A stretch of DNA of 36,489 nucleotides from a virus. How positions within the stretch are numbered: position 1 is the first letter of the stretch; each line of letters begins with the position of its first letter. Where the stretch lies: IMG/VR virus record IMGVR_UViG_3300025369_000035, positions 1 through 36,489 of that record, one strand, 5' to 3'. Positions 21,509-28,574 of this stretch are shown piece after piece. The notes beneath the pieces are model-generated. The model searched no databases. It saw nothing but the letters and a program-made list of their open reading frames with translations, and was not told the origin of the DNA. The position numbers and the translations under genes are program-made.

Positions 21509-21851
21509 CAGCTTTTTCTTCCGCATAATGTACTTTTCTGTGGCAGTTTGCACATAACACAATACATTTTTTAAGTTCTTTTCTAGCAGCCCCGTAATTA
21601 TGCCCTTGTAATAGTTTGCTTACCTTTTTATTATCTGGGTGTCGTTCAACATGATGGAAGTCAAACGTAGCTGGATGGTTTTCACCACAATGCGCACAAC
21701 TTAATGTACTTTTAAATTCTTGCCATTCTTTTTTACGTTCTTTTTTTCTGTCAGAAATACGTTTTTTAGAAGCTTCTTTATTAGCTTCATAGTACTTAGA
21801 AGAGTACTCTTTATGCTTTTGTTTTCTAACAGCAGGATCTTTATATGGCAT
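21468..21851 (-). CDS. HNH endonuclease with zinc Cys pairs, opposite strand
   Basis: I start at the ATG at 21851 (MPYKDPAVRKQKHKEYSSKY). The 127-residue protein has a basic N-terminal arm, then SCAHCGENHPATFDFHHVER with C52-x-x-C55 and His66-His67, and LCANCHRKVHY with C100-x-x-C103 and His108. This is the zinc-stabilised HNH type. It is the only minus-strand gene in the rightward half, wedged between the metallopeptidase and a structural gene, so it looks like an insertion (homing endonuclease). The ATG abuts a perfect palindrome (21851-21868). Confidence 0.82.
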   Translation of the reverse strand: MPYKDPAVRKQKHKEYSSKYYEANKEASKKRISDRKKERKKEWQEFKSTLSCAHCGENHPATFDFHHVERHPDNKKVSKLLQGHNYGAARKELKKCIVLCANCHRKVHYAEEKAAKALRDQTPTPKL

Positions 21852-21868
21852 GTGTAATATATTACACA
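21851..21868. repeat. Perfect 18-bp palindrome at the HNH start
   Basis: TGTGTAATATATTACACA reads identically on both strands. It is directly upstream of the HNH ATG. A dimeric regulator operator, a hairpin in the HNH mRNA, or a nuclease recognition site are options. Confidence 0.7.
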
Positions 21869-21923
21869 AAAATATGTTACATGCAATTAAAAATGTTGTA
21901 TACTTTAACTAACTGGGTGATTT

Positions 21924-21968
21924 CTTATACCGGACTGCCCCAGCAGACGATGCAACGATTGGTATAAG
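21924..21968 (+). other. Structured leader of the next structural gene
   Basis: CTTATACC (21924-21931) pairs perfectly with GGTATAAG (21961-21968) around a 29-base loop rich in C and GA. It stands 27 bases before the ATG at 21996. It is too short for a tRNA. A protein-bound or conformation-switching leader RNA is plausible, and TATACT upstream (near 21900) could be the -10 of a promoter. Confidence 0.5.
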
Positions 21969-21995
21969 TGAACTTTTGCATAAGGACAATTTAAT

Positions 21996-22697
21996 ATGGC
22001 ACGCGCAACCTTTGAAGGACCAATTCTATCGGGCGACCAGCGTTTTGGCGCTTTACGTAACGTCGGGTACTCACAATTAGTACAAAACATAGATTTAGAC
22101 TTTTCTAATACAACATCAGGCACAAACACTTATTCTGGTACTTCTGGAAACTTTGTTGCTTCTAACACAATCCCTAACTTAAACGGTGTTGTTTATCAAC
22201 CATCTAGCTCTGTTTATCCTTCAGTAGCTCAAACAATCCCTGCCGACACAAATACAAATATTTATCGTGGCGCTGTTTTGTATGTACCAGCAGGCGCTGA
22301 TTTAGATAATATTTATGTTGACGTAGCTGCTTTATATGCTGTTACAGGTGGTACTGCTGCGGTTAGCTCACAGACAGTTTATGTATCTAATAACTATACA
22401 GCGGCTGGCGGTACACCAACATATTTTGCTACTGGCGCTATTGCTGCGGTTGGTCGTCAATCATTAGCTACATTTACTGGTACACAAATTATTAACCAGA
22501 CATCTACAAGTACTGATATTTTACAAGCTAACGGACAGCCTAATATTTCTCAAGTTGTTGTTACTGTTGCTATTGTTGGTACTAACTTATTAAGTGCAAC
22601 TGGTATTACTGGTCGTTATAACTTTACTTTACAATATAGCCAACCTGATAACAATATCGGTACAACAACAACTTACCCATACGGTAATTTTGATTAA
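21996..22697 (+). CDS. Virion structural protein, beta-rich
   Basis: A 233-residue protein opening MARATFEGPILSGDQRFGAL, a start recognised in phage head or tail structural proteins. The rest is beta-rich, Thr/Asn/Gly-heavy, with Tyr, consistent with a surface protein. AAGGA precedes the ATG. It is followed by an intrinsic terminator. The exact place in the virion is unknown. Confidence 0.65.
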   Translation: MARATFEGPILSGDQRFGALRNVGYSQLVQNIDLDFSNTTSGTNTYSGTSGNFVASNTIPNLNGVVYQPSSSVYPSVAQTIPADTNTNIYRGAVLYVPAGADLDNIYVDVAALYAVTGGTAAVSSQTVYVSNNYTAAGGTPTYFATGAIAAVGRQSLATFTGTQIINQTSTSTDILQANGQPNISQVVVTVAIVGTNLLSATGITGRYNFTLQYSQPDNNIGTTTTYPYGNFD

Positions 22698-22707
22698 TTA
22701 ATTCTCT

Positions 22708-22728
22708 GGGAGTTCCGGCTCCCTTTTT
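22708..22728 (+). terminator. Intrinsic terminator
   Basis: GGGAG (22708-22712), a TTCCGG loop and CTCCC (22719-22723) are followed by TTTTT. The stem is short but GC-rich. It separates two structural genes and may give graded expression. Confidence 0.8.
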
Positions 22729-22748
22729 AAAAGCTAAGGAGATTAATT

Positions 22749-23258
22749 ATGACAATGCAATATGATGTAAAATCGGCCCATTTTAGCGGCAGTGGTTTTG
22801 CAATTCTTGGGCGTACGCGTCTTAAAAATTTAATTTATTTAGGTACAGGAACGGCTGGCGGTATTGATTTGTTTGATACAACTGTAGCGCCAGTTAATGC
22901 TACTTATGGACGTTCCGGCAATACCATTACTATAACTTCAACAGCGCATGGTCTATCTACTGGCAATATTGTGGGTATTACATACAGTCCAGCTTCGGCA
23001 GTTTCTCCTGTTGCTGGTAATTATGTAATTACTGTTGTAGATGCCAATACTTTTACTATTACCGATATTAACTCTGGAACAATAGCGACTGGTACAAGCT
23101 GTATTTATTCTGGCACTGGTAGATGGATGGTCGGATACAATACCGGTACAGCGGTGCAACCATTCCAAGTTATTTTTTCCGGTGAAGGTGTATTGGCAAA
23201 CACGGGTATATATGTTGTTGAGACTAATATTTCATTCCAAACAATTCAATATGGATAA
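22749..23258 (+). CDS. Structural protein with inserted FCCH-like beta domain
   Basis: A 169-residue protein. The outer parts (MTMQYDVKSAHFSGSGFAIL at the N terminus, RWMVGYNTGTAVQPFQVIFS at the C terminus) form one domain. Residues 52-118 (GNTITITSTAHGLSTGNIVG, then GNYVITVVDANTFTITDIN) match a 'T-x-T-x-x-H-G-L-x-x-G-x-x-V ... Y-x-V-x-x-V-x-x-x-T-F-T-I' unit found as a module in many phage virion proteins. The module looks inserted in the host domain. A surface role is inferred. Confidence 0.65.
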   Translation: MTMQYDVKSAHFSGSGFAILGRTRLKNLIYLGTGTAGGIDLFDTTVAPVNATYGRSGNTITITSTAHGLSTGNIVGITYSPASAVSPVAGNYVITVVDANTFTITDINSGTIATGTSCIYSGTGRWMVGYNTGTAVQPFQVIFSGEGVLANTGIYVVETNISFQTIQYG

Positions 23259-23263
23259 TCAAT

Positions 23264-23524
23264 GTGGCTACTAAGAAGAAAGGACCCAGTCTTGCAGTTG
23301 GAAGAGGCGAAAAACTCCCGGTTTCTAAAGGGGCTGGACTTACTGCTAAAGGTCGTGCAAAATATAACAAAGCGACTGGGTCGAATTTAAAAGCCCCGCA
23401 GCCTGAAGGTGGACCTCGTAAGAAGTCTTTTTGCGCAAGAATGAGCGGTATGCCCGGACCAATGAAAGATGAGAATGGCAAACCAACGCGTAAAGCAGCA
23501 AGTTTAGCAAGGTGGAAATGCTAA
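23264..23524 (+). CDS. Small basic phage protein (DUF6321-like)
   Basis: An 86-residue Lys/Gly-rich protein: KKKGPSLAVGRGEKLPVSKG, AGLTAKGRAKYNKATGSNLK, then CARMSGMPGPM and a basic end. This matches, from memory, the DUF6321 pattern ('S-K-G-A-G-L-T-A-K-G-R-x-K-Y-N-x-A-T-G-S-N-L-K') common in environmental phage structural blocks. GTG start at 23264 with only a weak ribosome binding site. Function unknown; a DNA- or virion-associated basic peptide is possible. Confidence 0.6.
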   Translation: MATKKKGPSLAVGRGEKLPVSKGAGLTAKGRAKYNKATGSNLKAPQPEGGPRKKSFCARMSGMPGPMKDENGKPTRKAASLARWKC

Positions 23525-23766
23525 TGGAAATACGTGAAGTCATAATGATTTGGAACATTGTCATTACCATAGTAATGGCAGTTGTAGGTTTTTTCCTTAA
23601 GGAGAAATTCAATGAAATTCAGCGTCTTAGTATCTTACTTAACAGAACCCGTGAAGAAATTGCAAGAGACAGCGTCACTCAAGCAGAGATTGACAAAATT
23701 CTTGACCATATTGACCAACGGTTTAACAAGCTTGAAGACAAGATTAACCAACTTATTGCGAGATAA
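23524..23766 (+). CDS. Membrane-anchored coiled-coil small protein
   Basis: I start at the ATG at 23524, which shares a base with the previous stop (TAATG) and has GGTGG upstream. The 80-residue protein has one N-terminal membrane segment (VIMIWNIVITIVMAVVGFFL) followed by a long charged helix (RTREEIARDSVTQAEIDKIL, then DQRFNKLEDKINQLIAR). This layout recalls phage DUF7201-type proteins, sometimes placed near lysis genes. A holin- or spanin-like role is possible but unproven. Confidence 0.6.
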   Translation: MEIREVIMIWNIVITIVMAVVGFFLKEKFNEIQRLSILLNRTREEIARDSVTQAEIDKILDHIDQRFNKLEDKINQLIAR

Positions 23767-23768
23767 AA

Positions 23769-24293
23769 ATGCCAAGTAAATCGCAAGCTCAACACAATTT
23801 TATGGAAATGATTGCTCATAACCCTGCTATGGCAAAGAAAAAGGGCGTACCGCAATCTGTTGGTCGTGATTTTGAAAAAGCCGATAAAGGCAGAAAATTT
23901 AGAGAAGGTGGAGTTATGAAAAAAGAATCAATGAAAGAAGATATTAAACAAGATAAAGCAATCGTTAAGAAAGCTTTTAAAATGCACGACGCTCAAGAAC
24001 ACAAGGGCGAACATACAGATTTATCTAAACTTAAGAAGGGTGGGATGCCTATGAAAAAGATGGCTAAAGGCGGCGTTGCTGAGACCATGGGTCCTCGCAC
24101 AATGGCTAAAGATGTTGAAGCTGGTTCAAATAAATTAAAAGCTTTTGGTGAAAGCAAAGTTGAAAAACGTGGCGACACTAAAGGTAAAAATTTAGGTGAT
24201 TCAGGTCCTTCAGTGGGTATTCAAAAAATGAAAAAGATGGCTGCTGGTGGCTTAGCTACACGTGGTTATGGTATTGCTCGTAAAGGCAAATAA
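23769..24293 (+). CDS. Lys/Gly/Met-rich phage protein (MPSKSQAQHNFM)
   Basis: A 174-residue basic protein. The N-terminal 45 residues (MPSKSQAQHNFMEMIAHNPA, then VGRDFEKADKGRKF) follow a pattern seen at the start of many phage proteins of this locus (DUF3008-like, from memory). The rest is low complexity: repeated KKG, MKKMAKGG and MKKMAAGG blocks, with few hydrophobic residues. It looks intrinsically disordered. It may bind DNA or capsid; function unknown. Confidence 0.55.
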   Translation: MPSKSQAQHNFMEMIAHNPAMAKKKGVPQSVGRDFEKADKGRKFREGGVMKKESMKEDIKQDKAIVKKAFKMHDAQEHKGEHTDLSKLKKGGMPMKKMAKGGVAETMGPRTMAKDVEAGSNKLKAFGESKVEKRGDTKGKNLGDSGPSVGIQKMKKMAAGGLATRGYGIARKGK

Positions 24294-24295
24294 TC

Positions 24296-24691
24296 ATGGC
24301 TACCGAATGGCAGATGAAAAACAAAAAAACTGGCGATGCTGCTAGTAAAGAGTATGAACAAAGACTTGTAGATAAATACAAGAAACAGAATGCAGATGCT
24401 GGTGAAGCAGCTGTTAAAGGTATGACCGAAGGTCGTATGGATGCAATGGGTAATGCTTATAGAGGAGGCGGTAAAATTATGAAACATCATCACGAACACG
24501 TAGCAGCACATTTAAAAGAGCATGACGGCGGTATGTCTGCTAAACATCATCACGAAGAAATGTCTAAGCATAGTGGCGGTTTTAAACATCATCACGAGCA
24601 CGTACAAGCGATGTGTGGCGGTGGAATGGCTAAGGGTGGAATGACTCATGGCGATAGTTGCTTACCAACACACGGACGACACGATAAATAA
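24296..24691 (+). CDS. His-rich low-complexity protein with KHHHEH blocks
   Basis: A 131-residue protein. After a charged helical start it has three K-H-H-H-E blocks (KHHHEHVAAHLKEHDGG, KHHHEEMSKH, KHHHEHVQAMCGGGM), then MAKGGMTHGDSCLPTHGRH. The spaced His and Cys could bind metal such as Ni, Zn or Cu. Similar low-complexity proteins occur in the neighbouring run (23264-24939). No function is known. Confidence 0.5.
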   Translation: MATEWQMKNKKTGDAASKEYEQRLVDKYKKQNADAGEAAVKGMTEGRMDAMGNAYRGGGKIMKHHHEHVAAHLKEHDGGMSAKHHHEEMSKHSGGFKHHHEHVQAMCGGGMAKGGMTHGDSCLPTHGRHDK

Positions 24692-24939
24692 TGCGTGCTA
24701 GTCGGGGTATGGGTGCAGTAAGACCCTCAAAATTACCAAAACAGGTAGATAATTCTCCACCTGAAGGTGGTCCTGTCCCCGGCATTAAAAAAGGCGGAAA
24801 GGTTGGACTTTATGAAAATATTCATAAGAAACGTGCTAGGATGGCTGCGGGGTCTGGTGAAAAAATGCGTAAACCCGGTTCTAAAGGCTCTCCTTCCAAG
24901 CAAGATTTTATAAATTCAGCAAAAACGGCTAAAAAATGA
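24691..24939 (+). CDS. Small basic phage protein (MRASRGMG)
   Basis: An 82-residue basic protein whose first base is the last base of the previous TAA. It reads MRASRGMGAVRPSKLPKQVD, then KKGGKVGLYENIHKKRARMA and AGSGEKMRKPGSKGSPSKQD. This matches a small protein that recurs in environmental phage structural clusters (memory only). Lys/Gly-rich and probably disordered. Its stop overlaps the next gene by four bases. Function unknown. Confidence 0.6.
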   Translation: MRASRGMGAVRPSKLPKQVDNSPPEGGPVPGIKKGGKVGLYENIHKKRARMAAGSGEKMRKPGSKGSPSKQDFINSAKTAKK

Positions 24940-25688
24940 CAACTTCAGGCAGTCAATCGTTTAACTTAGACTTAACTGAAATAGTTGAGGAAGCTTTTGA
25001 GCGTTGCGGCTCACAGCTAAGGTCTGGTTACGATTTACGTACTGCGCGTAGATCTATGAATTTGTTATTTGCTGATTGGGCAAATAGAGGTGTTAATCTT
25101 TGGACTGTTGAACAAGGTCAGATTGTTTTACAACAAGGTGTTAACACATACTCATTACCTGTAGATACAGTAGATTTATTAGAACACGTTATCCGTACAC
25201 AAGCGGGACAACAAAACAACCAAGCTGATTTAACAATTTCACGTATTTCTGTATCTACTTACGCAACAATTCCTAACAAGTTACAACAAGCTAGACCAAT
25301 CCAAGTTTGGGTTAATAGGCAATCTGGGGCTACATATCCGCTTACAGATGAGCCAAGTTATGCAGATACTACAACAGGCGTAGATGCGCCTCAAATAACC
25401 GTTTGGCCCACTCCTGATGGATCTCAAACATATACATTCGTTTACTGGAGATTACGTCGTATACAAGACGCTGGTAATGGTGTGAATACGTTTGATATAC
25501 CTTTTCGTATGCTTAACGCTTTGACTGCTGGATTGGCATATTATTTAGCTTTAAAAATTGAAGGCGCAGAGCAAAGACTCGGCGTTTTAAAACAACAGTA
25601 TGATGAAGCTTGGGATTTAGCTTCTTCGGAAGACAGGGATAAGTCCCCTGTTAGATTTGTGCCACGTAGACAGTTTATCGCTCAATAG
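24936..25688 (+). CDS. Head-tail adaptor-like protein (P22 gp4-type candidate)
   Basis: A 250-residue protein. The beginning (DLTEIVEEAFERCG, then RTARRSMNLLFADWANRGVN, LWTVEQGQIVL) follows the pattern of gp4-like tail accessory or head-completion factors of podoviruses. The middle is beta-rich, and the C terminus has a helix (RMLNALTAGLAYYLALKIEG) and a basic tail. Such proteins attach below the portal and seal the head. The assignment is by pattern and position. Confidence 0.65.
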   Translation: MTTSGSQSFNLDLTEIVEEAFERCGSQLRSGYDLRTARRSMNLLFADWANRGVNLWTVEQGQIVLQQGVNTYSLPVDTVDLLEHVIRTQAGQQNNQADLTISRISVSTYATIPNKLQQARPIQVWVNRQSGATYPLTDEPSYADTTTGVDAPQITVWPTPDGSQTYTFVYWRLRRIQDAGNGVNTFDIPFRMLNALTAGLAYYLALKIEGAEQRLGVLKQQYDEAWDLASSEDRDKSPVRFVPRRQFIAQ

Positions 25689-25698
25689 GAGATAGTGT

Positions 25699-26115
25699 GT
25701 GCCTAATCAATTTTCTTCCGGTAAATATGCGATTGCGCAGTGCGATAGGTGTGGTTTTAGGTTTAAATTGTCCGTTCTTAGAAAAGAGATAATTAAAACT
25801 AAAAAATATGATTTAAAAGTTTGTCCTGAGTGTTGGGATCCTGACCATCCTCAGTTACAATTAGGTATGTATCCAGTCGAAGATCCACAGGCTGTTAGAG
25901 AACCAAGACCAGATACAACGTATTACCAAGCAGGTTTAAATGGCTTGCAAATAACTGAACAAAATGGTATAAGTATTAATGCAACTGGAACACCAACAAG
26001 CGGTAGTAGAGATATACAATGGGGTTGGAATCCTGTAGGAATGAAGTACGATTTAGGTGAAACACCAAATAATTTAATATCGGTTGTTGTAATTGGAACA
26101 GTATCAATTAATTAA
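25699..26115 (+). CDS. Zinc-ribbon virion protein
   Basis: A 138-residue protein with C-D-R-C-G-F-R-F and V-C-P-E-C-W-D-P (two CxxC pairs at about 15-18 and 43-46), the spacing of a small zinc ribbon, followed by an extended beta-rich tail. The core C-D-R-C-G-F-R-F-K-L-S-x-L-R-K and PECWDPDHPQLQLGMYPVED are recurrent in phage structural clusters. GTG start at 25699 after GGAG. Structural role in the connector or tail is inferred. Confidence 0.65.
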   Translation: MPNQFSSGKYAIAQCDRCGFRFKLSVLRKEIIKTKKYDLKVCPECWDPDHPQLQLGMYPVEDPQAVREPRPDTTYYQAGLNGLQITEQNGISINATGTPTSGSRDIQWGWNPVGMKYDLGETPNNLISVVVIGTVSIN

Positions 26116-26125
26116 GGAGTAACAC

Positions 26126-26281
26126 ATGGAAGATAAAAAAGAACAAAGTCAAACAGGCGCAACAGCGGTTAAAAAAACTAGCGGCGGCAAGACTAATGAA
26201 CAGATGCTTGCAAACGGGCATAATCGTTCTAAATTGATTAATCAGTTTGGTTCTACTAAGTTAAAAGGCGCAGGTAAATAA
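26126..26281 (+). CDS. 51-residue small phage protein
   Basis: A short frame between two structural genes, preceded by AAGGAG, reading MEDKKEQSQTGATAVKKTSG, then NEQMLANGHNRSKLINQFGS and ending KLKGAGK. Highly charged and likely disordered, with the same Lys/Gly bias as its neighbours. The stop is two bases before the next ATG. Function unknown. Confidence 0.65.
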   Translation: MEDKKEQSQTGATAVKKTSGGKTNEQMLANGHNRSKLINQFGSTKLKGAGK

Positions 26282-26282
26282 C

Positions 26283-26528
26283 ATGGCTAAAATTAACAAT
26301 AAACCGGCAGAAGCTTATGCTAAGCCACATACGATGTCTGGTAAAGAAGTAACTGGTGATTTACCTGAAATGTCTGTTGAATCTGGTCGTGACTACATGA
26401 ATAAAATGAATATTTCTGTAGGCAATGTTAATAAAGGTCCATATGCAGGCGTTAAAACAGATGGTATTGAAGTACGCGGACGTAGTAAACAAACTAAAGG
26501 TAAGTTAGCAAGAGGACCGATGGCGTAA
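26283..26528 (+). CDS. Small phage protein (81 residues), unknown function
   Basis: An 81-residue hydrophilic protein (MAKINNKPAEAYAKPHTMSG, then GDLPEMSVESGRDYMNKMNI, then a basic end). It follows the 51-residue gene by one base, and its last base overlaps the next ATG. No family recognised. The basic tail (RGRSKQTKGKLARG) may interact with DNA or another virion protein. Confidence 0.6.
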   Translation: MAKINNKPAEAYAKPHTMSGKEVTGDLPEMSVESGRDYMNKMNISVGNVNKGPYAGVKTDGIEVRGRSKQTKGKLARGPMA

Positions 26529-27490
26529 TGAATTACGAGACATTATCTAACACGATTCAAGCGTATGCTGAAAATACGGAGGCGTTGTTTGTTGCCAATA
26601 TTCCTGTATTTATTCAGCAAGCAGAAGAGCGTATATTTAATACTATTAACTTCCCATCGTTGCGTAGAAATGTAACGGGGTCTTTAACTGCTGGTAATAA
26701 ATATCTGTCTCTTCCGTTAGATTGGTTGTCTACTTATTCTATTGCTGTTGTTGATAATTCTGGCAACTATAATTATTTATTAAATAAAGACGTTAACTTT
26801 ATTCGTGAAGCTTACCCTAATCCGGGGTCTGCTAATTATGGTTTACCAAAGTATTACTCTATTTTTGGACCGCAATATACCTTACAAAATGAGCTGTCTT
26901 GTATTCTAGGTCCTACTCCTGACACAAGTTACCCTGTAGAACTGCATTACTTCTTTTATCCACCTTCAATTGTGCAAGGTATTATTACTTTGTTAAGTGT
27001 GGCTTCTTATTCTGTCGGCTCTTTATATACCACGGGCGTATATACAAACGTACCGCTAACTTATACAAACGGAGTTAATGGCTCAGGCGCAAATGCTACG
27101 GCAGATATTGTGGTGACAGGCGGTATAGTTAGTTCTGTTACGCTACAAAACGGTGGGTCAATGTACGTTGTAGGTGATGTTTTGACTGTATCTTCTTCTT
27201 ATATTGGCGGCACAGGTTCAGGTTTTTCAATAGCAGTAACATCAATCAACAACGCTACAGGCACATCATGGCTTGGTGATAACTTTGACCCTGTTCTTTT
27301 ATACGGTGCTATGCGTGAAGCTATGTTGTTTATGAAAGGTGAGCAAGACCTTGTTAAGTATTATGAAGATAAATACCAAGAAGCGCTTGGATTAGCTAAA
27401 CGTCTTGGGGATGGTCTGGAAAGAGGTGATAGTTACCGAGATGGGCAAACTAAACTTAATACTAATATTAAAGGCAACACTGTGGCATGA
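26528..27490 (+). CDS. Head-tail adaptor-like protein with inserted beta domain
   Basis: A 320-residue protein. Residues 1-155 (NTIQAYAENTEALFVANIPV, FIQQAEERIFNTINFPSLRR, then LGPTPDTSYPVELHYFFYP) and the C terminus (LGDNFDPVLLYGAMREAMLF, MKGEQDLVKYYEDKYQEAL) match a head-tail connector or adaptor. Between them, about residues 160-248 form an inserted beta module (TADIVVTGGIVSSVTLQNGG, then VVGDVLTVSSS), a pattern widespread in environmental phage virion proteins. The insertion interrupts an otherwise continuous fold. Its start overlaps the previous gene by one base. Confidence 0.72.
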   Translation: MNYETLSNTIQAYAENTEALFVANIPVFIQQAEERIFNTINFPSLRRNVTGSLTAGNKYLSLPLDWLSTYSIAVVDNSGNYNYLLNKDVNFIREAYPNPGSANYGLPKYYSIFGPQYTLQNELSCILGPTPDTSYPVELHYFFYPPSIVQGIITLLSVASYSVGSLYTTGVYTNVPLTYTNGVNGSGANATADIVVTGGIVSSVTLQNGGSMYVVGDVLTVSSSYIGGTGSGFSIAVTSINNATGTSWLGDNFDPVLLYGAMREAMLFMKGEQDLVKYYEDKYQEALGLAKRLGDGLERGDSYRDGQTKLNTNIKGNTVA

Positions 27491-27936
27491 TAATTCAAAC
27501 AGCTTGCACTTCTTTTAAAGTAGGATTGTTAAACGGAAACTTTAACTTTGGTACAGGCACAACTCAAACTTATTATATTGCGCTTTATACGTCTTTAGCT
27601 AACCTAAATGCATCAACAACCGCGTATACAAGTACAAATGAGATTGTTGGAAATGGCTATACTGCTGGAGGTAACCCTTTAACAATAAGTCAAATACCTA
27701 CATCTTCAGCTAACAGCACAACTGCATTCCTTTCTTTTGCGCCGGTTACATGGACTGGGGCTAATTTTGTAGCAAATGGCGCTTTAATATATTTAAACGG
27801 TACGGCTGGGGGTGTTACAAATCCTGCTATCTGTACATTAGACTTCGGATCTGCTAAAGTATCAACATCGGCAGGTTTATTTACAGTAACTTTTCCAACG
27901 GCGACTGCAACCACCGCCATTATTCAACTGCAATAG
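27487..27936 (+). CDS. Tail-associated structural protein
   Basis: A 149-residue beta-rich, Thr/Ser/Asn-rich protein opening IIQTACTSFKVGLLNGNFNF, then YYIALYTSLANLNASTTAYT, and ending in alternating strands. The pattern C-T-S-F-K-x-x-L-L-x-G ... F-x-I-A-L-Y-T is recognised in many phage tail or virion proteins. The ATG overlaps the previous stop (ATGA). Probably a surface or tail component. Confidence 0.65.
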   Translation: MIIQTACTSFKVGLLNGNFNFGTGTTQTYYIALYTSLANLNASTTAYTSTNEIVGNGYTAGGNPLTISQIPTSSANSTTAFLSFAPVTWTGANFVANGALIYLNGTAGGVTNPAICTLDFGSAKVSTSAGLFTVTFPTATATTAIIQLQ

Positions 27937-27944
27937 GAGCATAT

Positions 27945-28547
27945 ATGACAAACGAATTAGCCAGCTGCGGTGATAACGCTGTAGCAACCTTACAAGCAAA
28001 TGCAATTATTCCTGAAGGAATGGGCGTTGATGGATACTACCATGTTGAATGCCGTGATAAAGATGGTAATTTAAAGTGGACAGAAGAGTTTCCTAACTTA
28101 GTCGTAGCCGTAGGTAAACAGTTGATGCTGGATACTCTATTAAGAACATCAGGCACATATACGACAGTTGGACCGTTTTTAGGTTTGATTGGTAACAGTA
28201 CAACATTCGCAGCTACCGATACGATGGCTTCACATACATGGACAGAGTTTACTAACTATACCGTTGGTGGTTCAGCAGTTCGTGGAACAGCAGTATTTGC
28301 TGCATCTACTTCATCAGGAACAACCCCATCTAACGTGACTACATCTTCAGCTACTGCGATTACTTATACGATTACTGGTGGTGGCGGAACAGTTTATGGA
28401 TGCTTCTTGGTAACAGGTTCAGGTGCAGTTAGTACACAAAGTTCAACGGCTGGTACACTATATTCAGAAGGTAATTTTGCAGTGGCTAAAGCGGTTACGG
28501 CACTTGATACTGTAAGTGTTGTCTATAGTACAACTGCAACGTCTTGA
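27945..28547 (+). CDS. Tail-associated structural protein
   Basis: A 200-residue protein. An acidic N terminus (residues 1-30) leads to GYYHVECRDKDGNLKWTEEF, then NLVVAVGKQLMLDTLLRTSG, a pattern recognised in phage tail proteins. The remainder is Thr/Ser/Gly-rich beta structure (TYTITGGGGTVYGCFLVTGS). AGGAG precedes the ATG. It lies just before the fibre gene, so it may connect or accompany fibres. Confidence 0.62.
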   Translation: MTNELASCGDNAVATLQANAIIPEGMGVDGYYHVECRDKDGNLKWTEEFPNLVVAVGKQLMLDTLLRTSGTYTTVGPFLGLIGNSTTFAATDTMASHTWTEFTNYTVGGSAVRGTAVFAASTSSGTTPSNVTTSSATAITYTITGGGGTVYGCFLVTGSGAVSTQSSTAGTLYSEGNFAVAKAVTALDTVSVVYSTTATS

Positions 28548-28574
28548 TTTTAAACAGATTTTTAGGAGCGTCAT

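Noticed and set aside
21924-21968. tRNA-like structure
   Set aside because: The arms resemble an acceptor stem but only 45 bases are enclosed, with no anticodon or T arm and no CCA.
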